From NCBI GenBank assembly GCA_030596405.1, contig JAUVKB010000095.1, positions 1-8,336 of the forward strand: 8,336 nt of DNA, written 5' to 3'. The DNA comes from Deltaproteobacteria bacterium. GTDB taxonomy: Bacteria; Desulfobacterota; Desulfobacteria; Desulfobacterales; JAUVKB01. The translations under genes were made by a program, and so were the position numbers. The notes beneath the pieces are model-generated. The model searched no databases. It was not told where the DNA came from and was given only the letters and a program-made list of their open reading frames with translations. Below, one piece after another: positions 1 through 5,164 of the stretch (the first letter of the stretch is position 1; each line of letters opens with the position of its first letter).

Positions 1-859
1 AGGTCAATGAAATTTTTTTGTTAGCAGTTTTATCCACAGGAATTTCAGCAATCCCCTCAATCGATACGGGCCATTTGTTTTTTGTTATGAGATCTAATTG
101 TTTTATCAGGCTGTCTGCCCATTTTCCCGTTTCTTCATCTTTTGTCAGCAACGGTATTGAATCTATGCTGATTATCTTTTCGACCCCGGCAATCCTGTCG
201 ATTAAATGCTCTAACGCAGCCTTGCTGCTGGTCACATATACCCCTGAAATTTCTTGATCATACTGCATCAGACACGTCCAGGCCGTCATTCTCCCCGCAG
301 TCATATAATCGCCCGGGTCATTTTTTAACAAAATGTTTTTTTCCTCAAACTCATTGCCTGTTGCCTCGCTGTTCCCCTGAAGTCCATTATAAAGCGCTTT
401 TTCCATCGTTTTGGAAGTGTTAAAATTTTGATCTATTTCAAACTGTTGTTTATCTAGCTCCTGAGCCATACAAAGAAACATTACAGCATTAAAAAAAGGA
501 TCCGGTTCTTGTTGAGAAGGTCTTGACTTAATATTTTTATTAATGTCATCTCTTATCTTTGATGATGACAAATCATCAAAAAAGGGGATCGTATCGGTTT
601 GAGTCTTAAAAAAATCTATTGAATTCCCTTGATGCAGGTTACCCCAGGCCATGTATTCTTTGCAAACAGCCTCAAGCTTCATCTCATCTTTTTTTATCGG
701 TATACGTAAATCGAGTATACCTTTTTCTTCCCACGCCTTCATCTGTTCAGGAACTTTTTGACTTAAAGGCTGGTATACGGCAATGCGTCTGAAACAGGTT
801 TTTACCGCTTCAACCACAGGTTCCGGAATATATGTAAACGGAAAATATATCGGTATCAT
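1..859 (-). CDS. Unrecognised conserved-looking protein, 3' end outside the window
   Basis: An open frame of 286 codons without a stop runs off the left edge, so the C-terminus is missing. The start is well fixed: an in-frame TGA lies two codons upstream of the ATG at 859-857. The Shine-Dalgarno match is poor (AAGTGA). It begins MIPIYFPFTYIPEPVVEAV, a short hydrophobic and proline-rich opening, but has no clear signal peptide or membrane helix. The middle is acidic and polar. A helical stretch around residues 122-145 (PFFNAVMFLCMAQELDKQ) and a segment around 181-200 (DPGDYMTAGRMTAWTCLMQ) look like conserved blocks. I cannot assign a domain or function. It follows the cysteine synthase/CysRS fusion gene by 41 nt on the same strand and is probably the distal gene of that operon. 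The coding call is firm because of the length, the fixed start and the soluble-protein composition; the function is unknown. Confidence 0.8.
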   Translation of the reverse strand, partial: MIPIYFPFTYIPEPVVEAVKTCFRRIAVYQPLSQKVPEQMKAWEEKGILDLRIPIKKDEMKLEAVCKEYMAWGNLHQGNSIDFFKTQTDTIPFFDDLSSSKIRDDINKNIKSRPSQQEPDPFFNAVMFLCMAQELDKQQFEIDQNFNTSKTMEKALYNGLQGNSEATGNEFEEKNILLKNDPGDYMTAGRMTAWTCLMQYDQEISGVYVTSSKAALEHLIDRIAGVEKIISIDSIPLLTKDEETGKWADSLIKQLDLITKNKWPVSIEGIAEIPVDKTANKKISLT

Positions 860-900
860 TTGTCACTTAATCTTTATATAGTTTAAAGGTTTAAAGTATG

Positions 901-3198
901 TCAGGTAGTTTTTTTATCCTTTGTCGTCATGCCCATAGCGCTTAATTGTTCACGAATCTTATCTGCAAGATCCCAGTTTTTATCTTGTCTTGCTTTTTCA
1001 CGCTCTTTTATCAGTTTTTTCATTGCCGGGTTAATAGATTCATGGCCAATAGATTCATGATCAATAGATTCATAATTAAAATCAAATAGTTTCAGCACCG
1101 AGTCTATGTCGCGAAACGCATCTAAAACCTTTAACGCTCCATCTGCGTCAATCCTTTTTTCCCTGTTCAGGATGTTAACCTGTTTAATGACTTTGAATAT
1201 GGAGGCCATAGCCGCGGAAATATTCAAATCATCATCCATAGCGCTGATAAATCCATGCCTTATGTCGTAAAGAAGCTGATCGAGCTCCGGGTACGGGTCT
1301 CCTGAATCAATATGACGCAAAGTATGAATACATGCATCAAGCCGTTTTAAGGAACGCTTGTCATCCTCAAGCCTGTTGACGGAAAATGTGATCGGTTTTC
1401 TGTAATGGTTAGAAAGGAGCCAGTACCGAATCTCTCTGCCGGAATAGCCGATATCCGTCAAGTCATCAAGGGTTGCAAGGAGGGGCTCTTTATCACCGGC
1501 CATTACACGTTCACAATGAATCCAGTATCTGGCCAAAGGCTTTCCGGTTACTGCCCTGGCAATAGCAATTTCATTCTCGTGGTGAGGAAATATCAGTTCT
1601 CTGCCGCTGGTATGAATATCAAAACTCTCCCCAAGGTATTTCATCGATATGGCCGCGCACTGAATATGCCATGAAGGGCGGACATTCCCCCAGTCGGTCT
1701 TGGTGTATAATCCCCGTTTTAATTCGGAAAGTCTGGCTCTCTTCATCAGCGTAAAATCCCGGGGATTATCTTTTTCATACTCATCCAGATCGACCGTGGC
1801 GCCGAGTCTTATTTTATTAATATCAACACCCGATAGTCTGCCATAATCTGAAAAGTGGGAAATATTAAAATAAAGAGAGCGGAGTTTTTCATATGCAAAT
1901 CCCTTTTTGACCAGTTTTTCCGCCAGCAATACCATGTCTTCTATATGCTCGCTTGCCTTAGGGTATTTTGCCGCGGGTTTAATCGACAGAGTTTCCAGAT
2001 CCTTTTTGAAAGAGACGATATGTTTTTCCGTAAATTCAGACAGGCTCATACCCGCTTTTTCAGATCCGTCTATAGTTTTATCGTCCAGATCCGTGATGTT
2101 CATAATATGTTTTACAGAGTAGCCCCTGAATTCAAGATATCGGCATAACAGATCTGAAAACACAAAACGCCTGCACTCACCCATATGCATCCTGGCGTGT
2201 GCCGTGGGCCCGCATGAATAGACGGAAACCTTGCCGGGCGAAACAGGCTCAAAGGGTTCTTTGCTCCGGCTCATGGTGTTAAACAATCTCAATTCAACCT
2301 TGTCTCGCACATCAAAAAGCGGCGTGCTTAAATATCGTTCGCCATTATCGGGAAAAATTACGACAATTGTACCCTCCGAGATAGCCTGGGCTTCTTTACG
2401 GGCGATAGCCATAGCGGCTCCGCTGCTCATTCCCACAAAAAGGCCTTCCTCTCTTGCAAGACGCCTCGTCATTTCAAAGGCCTCTTCGTCATCGATGTTA
2501 ATTTTTTTGTCCAGCATTTTTTTATCAAAAATTTCAGGGCGATACGCCTCTTTCATATTCTTTAAGCCCTGTATCTTATGGCCCATGTAAGGCTCCACCC
2601 CGACTATTTTTATGTCGGGATTATATTCTTTCATGCGCCGTGAAACACCCATTATCGTTCCGGATGTCCCTATGGTTGCAACAACCATGGAAACTTTTCC
2701 TTTGGTCTGTTTCCAGATCTCTTCGGCTGTTCCAAAGTAGTGAGCCTTCCAGTTGGATTCATTATTATACTGATCCGTCATAAAATATGTACCCGGATTT
2801 TCACGGGCAAGTCGATATACTTCCTCAATAGAGCCGTCCGTACCGAGATGGGCCGGAGTCAAAAAAATTTCCGCGCCACGCGCCTTTAGTATTTTTTGTC
2901 GCTCTATGCTTGCCGCCTCAGACATGGCAAGGAGAAGTTTATATCCTTTTACCGTGCATATAAGGGCAAGACCGATTCCCGTATTCCCACTGGTGGCCTC
3001 AAGCACCGTCTTTTCATGCGTAAGCTCGCCGGATTTTTCTCCGTCCTCGATCATAAAAAGGGCTGCCCTGTCCTTGATTGAGCCTCCCGGGTTAAAATAC
3101 TCTGTCTTGGCTAAAATTTTTACACTTGGATTTGGATTTAGATTTCTTATTTCAATCAGCGGTGTATTGCCGATAGTATCTAAAATAGAGTAGCTCAT
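901..3198 (-). CDS. cysK-cysS: Cysteine synthase fused to a cysteinyl-tRNA synthetase-like protein
   Basis: This 765-aa protein has two parts. Residues 1-300 form a PLP-dependent O-acetylserine sulfhydrylase, which makes cysteine from O-acetylserine and sulfide. The PLP lysine is K42 in NPGGSIKDR, the substrate loop is TSGNTG (69-74), the phosphate loop is GTSGT (177-181), and the closing motif is PDNGERYLST (283-292). Residues 303-765 align along their length with class I CysRS. They start at LRLFNTMSRSKEPFEP with almost no linker and keep C329, NITDLDD (367-373), WHIQC (510-514) and FPHHENE (537-543), so the four usual zinc ligands (C329, C514, H539 or H540, E543 by alignment) are present. 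The HIGH motif is HMGE (338-341), and the KMSKS position reads AGDKE (567-571). The C-terminus ends soon after LADKIREQLSAMGM and lacks the usual DTPxGTxW tail. The start ATG overlaps the tmk stop by 1 nt (TAATG), implying translational coupling. Synthase activity is likely; tRNA charging is uncertain. Confidence 0.9.
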   Translation of the reverse strand: MSYSILDTIGNTPLIEIRNLNPNPSVKILAKTEYFNPGGSIKDRAALFMIEDGEKSGELTHEKTVLEATSGNTGIGLALICTVKGYKLLLAMSEAASIERQKILKARGAEIFLTPAHLGTDGSIEEVYRLARENPGTYFMTDQYNNESNWKAHYFGTAEEIWKQTKGKVSMVVATIGTSGTIMGVSRRMKEYNPDIKIVGVEPYMGHKIQGLKNMKEAYRPEIFDKKMLDKKINIDDEEAFEMTRRLAREEGLFVGMSSGAAMAIARKEAQAISEGTIVVIFPDNGERYLSTPLFDVRDKVELRLFNTMSRSKEPFEPVSPGKVSVYSCGPTAHARMHMGECRRFVFSDLLCRYLEFRGYSVKHIMNITDLDDKTIDGSEKAGMSLSEFTEKHIVSFKKDLETLSIKPAAKYPKASEHIEDMVLLAEKLVKKGFAYEKLRSLYFNISHFSDYGRLSGVDINKIRLGATVDLDEYEKDNPRDFTLMKRARLSELKRGLYTKTDWGNVRPSWHIQCAAISMKYLGESFDIHTSGRELIFPHHENEIAIARAVTGKPLARYWIHCERVMAGDKEPLLATLDDLTDIGYSGREIRYWLLSNHYRKPITFSVNRLEDDKRSLKRLDACIHTLRHIDSGDPYPELDQLLYDIRHGFISAMDDDLNISAAMASIFKVIKQVNILNREKRIDADGALKVLDAFRDIDSVLKLFDFNYESIDHESIGHESINPAMKKLIKEREKARQDKNWDLADKIREQLSAMGMTTKDKKTT
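1033..1077 (-). repeat. 15-bp tandem repeat, three copies, inside the CysRS half
   Basis: Three head-to-tail 15-bp units lie at 1033-1047, 1048-1062 and 1063-1077. All share the core AATAGATTCAT and differ only in the last bases. They are in frame and encode YESIDHESIGHESI at about residues 709-722, between the helical domain and the C-terminal basic helix of the CysRS-like half. Because 15 is a multiple of three, copy-number change would keep the reading frame. This looks like a slippage-expanded linker. Confidence 0.9.
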
Positions 3199-3863
3199 TA
3201 TTGCAATTTTCCATCCCGGCTGTTTTCCGTCACACTTAGAAACAAAGATAACTCCCTAATGATATCTTTTTTAACCTTATCTTCATCCTGCATGGCATCT
3301 ATTACGCGAAACCTCTCCGGTTCATGGCCGGCAAGTTCAAGATATCCCGCTCTAACCTTTTCATGAAACAAAATGGTTTCCGCTTCAAACCGTGTTTCAT
3401 CGCCGGTTCTCGCCCCGCTTTTTATCTGTTTCCAGGCGCGTGAGAGGCCTGTTTGCGGCGGAAGATCAAGAAGGATTGTAATATCGGGCTTTACGTCTTC
3501 AAGCACCAAAGAATGTAATCTGTTTATAAGTCCGACATCTATCCCCCTTGCAAACCCCTGATAAACTGTGGTAGCGTCATAATATCGATCGCATACAACG
3601 GTTTTTCCCGCAGACAGCAAAGGATTTACAAACTCCATTATATGTTGTGTCCGGTCTGCGACATACAAAAGAAGCTCCGTCAAAGGGTCCAGCGCTTTGT
3701 TTTCCGGATCAAGCAGGATTGCGCGTATTTTCTCACCGATCATGGTGCCGCCGGGCTCTCTGGTGCCGATGCAGTCATAACCTTTGCTCTGCAGAAACTT
3801 AATGACATGTTTTAACTGGCTTGTTTTGCCTGACCCTTCGATCCCTTCAAGAGTGATAAACAT
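3198..3863 (-). CDS. tmk: Thymidylate kinase (dTMP kinase)
   Basis: This cytoplasmic enzyme phosphorylates dTMP to dTDP with ATP, the step before dTTP in DNA precursor synthesis. The 221-aa product begins MFITLEGIEGSGKTS, with the Walker A loop GIEGSGKT at residues 7-14, the family motif REPGGT at 35-40, DRYYDAT at 92-98 (the DRY motif) and a lid region around 141-161 containing several Arg residues (SRAWKQIKSGARTGDETRF). The length is normal for bacterial Tmk. The frame is open upstream to an ATG at 3992, but that would add 43 residues, overlap the upstream gene by 128 bp and put the P-loop in the wrong place. The ATG at 3863 gives the canonical N-terminus and starts 1 nt after the upstream stop. 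A weak AAGGA lies about 14 nt before it. The stop overlaps the start of the fusion gene by one base. Identification is secure. Confidence 0.96.
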   Translation of the reverse strand: MFITLEGIEGSGKTSQLKHVIKFLQSKGYDCIGTREPGGTMIGEKIRAILLDPENKALDPLTELLLYVADRTQHIMEFVNPLLSAGKTVVCDRYYDATTVYQGFARGIDVGLINRLHSLVLEDVKPDITILLDLPPQTGLSRAWKQIKSGARTGDETRFEAETILFHEKVRAGYLELAGHEPERFRVIDAMQDEDKVKKDIIRELSLFLSVTENSRDGKLQ

Positions 3864-3864
3864 T

Positions 3865-4842
3865 TTAATCTGATAAATCCTTTTTCCTGTTCCCCCTGTA
3901 AAAAAAGCGGCCCAGCAGCCTGTGGTAAGATGTCCATGCCTCACCGGGATCTTCTGAAGCCATAAAGTCGCGTATGCCGCTAACCTTGGCATCTATCTCA
4001 TCAATATAGTTGAGTAAAACCGCTTCGATAGTTTTGGGCGGTTCAGGCGACCCGAATTCCCTGACTCCATGATGGCTCACGATCATATGTTTAATCAATA
4101 ATGCCTGTTCATCGGGAAATGCATTAATTGTTTTTATTTTTTCATCAATCATCTCGACACCTATGACAATATGGTTGAGCAGCCTGCCTTCATCTGAATA
4201 GTCGATCCTGGATTTGTATTCAAATTCCCTGACCTTGCCTATATCATGGAGGATACTGCTGACGACAAGAAGATCCCTGTCGACTCCGCTATAATGGTTT
4301 GCGATTCCGTCAGCCAGCAACGCCATAGATAAAGAATGCTCAAGAAGTCCGCCAAGGTAGGCATGGTGCATCTTTTTTGCCGCCGGCGCTGTTTTGTATT
4401 TGCCGACGAATTCCTCGTCATTCCAGAATGCATTTAACAGCGCCTTTAGGTATCCGGTTTCAACCGATTCGGTCATCTGTAAAAGACGCTCAAACATTTT
4501 GTCGATATTACGGGTTGTTGTCGGGATAAAATCTGACGGCTCAATCGAATCATCAGGCGAATCATCAGGGCATTTTACCATATGTTTTACGACAAGCTGG
4601 GCAACTCCTCTGTATTCAGAAACACTGCCCTTAACATGCACAAAATCGCCGGACGTTACACCGGCAATTATCTGATCCACGTTATCCCATACCACGCCTT
4701 TGATACTTCCGGTTTTGTCGGTAAGCGCAACATTCAGAAAATTATTCCCATCTTTTTTCTGGAATAGATGTTTTTCTGACAACATAAAAATATCATCAAC
4801 TAAATCACCGGTATTAATCGAACTAATGAACTGTTTTTTCAT
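3865..4842 (-). CDS. OB-fold and HD-domain protein, YhaM-type 3'-5' exoribonuclease family
   Basis: The 325-aa protein has an N-terminal OB-fold nucleic-acid-binding region (about 10-90; FLNVALTDKTGSIKGVVWD is the typical OB strand pattern) and an HD phosphohydrolase domain (about 155-310). Metal-binding positions visible are H169 (GLLEHS), the H199-D200 pair in LHDIGK, H224 (LLNHIVIG), H257-H258 (SHHG) and D281/D284 (DEIDAK). This layout and length (about 314 aa in Bacillus) match the YhaM/CBF1 family, whose characterised members degrade RNA, and sometimes single-stranded DNA, from the 3' end with a divalent metal. It is the first gene of the minus-strand operon and ends 1 nt before tmk. The ATG at 4842 precedes MKKQFISSINTGD, which is typical of the family; the ribosome binding site is weak. 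The family call is strong; the exact substrate is inferred. Confidence 0.88.
   Translation of the reverse strand: MKKQFISSINTGDLVDDIFMLSEKHLFQKKDGNNFLNVALTDKTGSIKGVVWDNVDQIIAGVTSGDFVHVKGSVSEYRGVAQLVVKHMVKCPDDSPDDSIEPSDFIPTTTRNIDKMFERLLQMTESVETGYLKALLNAFWNDEEFVGKYKTAPAAKKMHHAYLGGLLEHSLSMALLADGIANHYSGVDRDLLVVSSILHDIGKVREFEYKSRIDYSDEGRLLNHIVIGVEMIDEKIKTINAFPDEQALLIKHMIVSHHGVREFGSPEPPKTIEAVLLNYIDEIDAKVSGIRDFMASEDPGEAWTSYHRLLGRFFYRGNRKKDLSD
4546..4569 (-). repeat. Perfect 12-bp tandem duplication in the HD-nuclease gene
   Basis: The plus-strand unit CGAATCATCAGG occurs twice head to tail (4546-4557, 4558-4569). On the coding strand it yields PDDSPDDS at residues 92-99, in the acidic linker between the OB-fold and the HD domain. 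The frame is kept. It is probably a recent slippage duplication in a tolerant linker. Confidence 0.9.
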
Positions 4843-4928
4843 AATGTATTACCAAAAACAGATTGAAAACTTAAGGGGCTTTTTCACACGGCTTGACCCG
4901 GGAAAAATATCTCTTTTAAGCGTAATTT

Positions 4929-4950
4929 TTTGAACTTAATTTGAACTTAA
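4929..4950. repeat. Perfect 11-bp tandem duplication upstream of the HD-nuclease operon
   Basis: The unit TTTGAACTTAA is repeated head to tail at 4929-4939 and 4940-4950, about 90-110 bp upstream of the HD-nuclease start. The 11-bp period is close to one helical turn, so the two copies present the same face of the DNA. That would suit paired protein contacts, but simple slippage is an equal explanation. Confidence 0.85.
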
Positions 4951-5074
4951 ACAGACTAAATGTATTAAAAAATTTACGCAAGGAAAATATGCTGCTATGA
5001 CTTTATCCGACTGTTTTCAAGCTACCCCCTGACTTTTTTTCTTGAGTTGGTTTTATTTCAAGACTTTATCTATG

Positions 5075-5106
5075 TTAAAAAACTTAAATATGGTACTGTT
5101 TTTTAA
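5075..5106. repeat. 9-bp inverted repeat in the lptD upstream region
   Basis: TTAAAAAAC (5075-5083) is the perfect reverse complement of GTTTTTTAA (5098-5106), with a 14-nt spacer. The stem is almost all A-T, so it would be a poor terminator. It overlaps the area where an lptD promoter would be expected and could be an operator; A/T tracts can also form such repeats by chance. Confidence 0.5.
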
Positions 5107-5113
5107 AAATAAC

Positions 5114-5147
5114 ATTTTTTAACACCAACAATTTTTTAACACCAACA
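5114..5147. repeat. Perfect 17-bp tandem duplication just before lptD
   Basis: ATTTTTTAACACCAACA occurs twice head to tail (5114-5130, 5131-5147) and ends 17 nt before the lptD ATG. It would lie in the leader RNA or at the 3' edge of the promoter. The unit length is not a multiple of three, as expected for non-coding DNA. No Shine-Dalgarno sequence follows it. Confidence 0.92.
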
Positions 5148-5164
5148 ACAGAATAATATCTTTA

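Larger units (their letters stand above)
4843..5164. promoter_or_regulatory. Divergent intergenic region between the HD-nuclease operon and lptD
   Basis: This 322-bp, strongly AT-rich stretch separates the starts of two divergent transcription units and should hold both promoters. I see no ORF, tRNA or strong GC-rich hairpin in it. It contains a tandem 11-bp repeat (4929-4950), a 9-bp inverted repeat (5075-5083 with 5098-5106) and a tandem 17-bp repeat (5114-5147). A weak sigma-70-like candidate for lptD is TTGGTT at 5047-5052 with TATGTT at 5071-5076 (18-bp spacer), but the -35 match is poor and the AT-rich context makes chance matches easy. I could not pick a convincing promoter for the minus-strand operon. 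Confidence 0.55.

Noticed and set aside
18..257. Plus-strand open frame of 79 codons near the left edge
   Set aside because: It is antisense to the long minus-strand gene 1-859, which has the better-supported start and composition.
558..580. Perfect 9-bp inverted repeat with a 5-nt loop (TTTGATGAT / ATCATCAAA), hairpin-like
   Set aside because: It lies inside the coding frame of the left-edge gene, has no T-run on the coding strand, and one such AT-rich 9-bp palindrome in 8 kb is plausible by chance.
2255..2290. Internal ATG (Met309) at the CysRS junction as a separate cysS start
   Set aside because: No Shine-Dalgarno sequence precedes it, the cysteine synthase frame continues through without a stop, and the conserved CysRS start LRLFNT lies before this Met.
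2231..2590. Plus-strand open frame of 119 codons opposite the cysteine synthase region
   Set aside because: It is antisense to well-conserved cysteine synthase and CysRS sequence, with no ribosome binding site or recognisable product, so it is a shadow frame.
3864..3992. Upstream extension of tmk to an ATG at 3992
   Set aside because: It would overlap the HD-nuclease gene by 128 bp and put 43 unrelated residues before the canonical MFITLEGIEGSGKT start.
4870..4905. GC-richer patch (AAGGGGCTTTTT, CCCGGG) considered as a terminator or small RNA
   Set aside because: I could not form a convincing stem followed by a T-run on either strand, and its position just upstream of a gene start does not fit a terminator.
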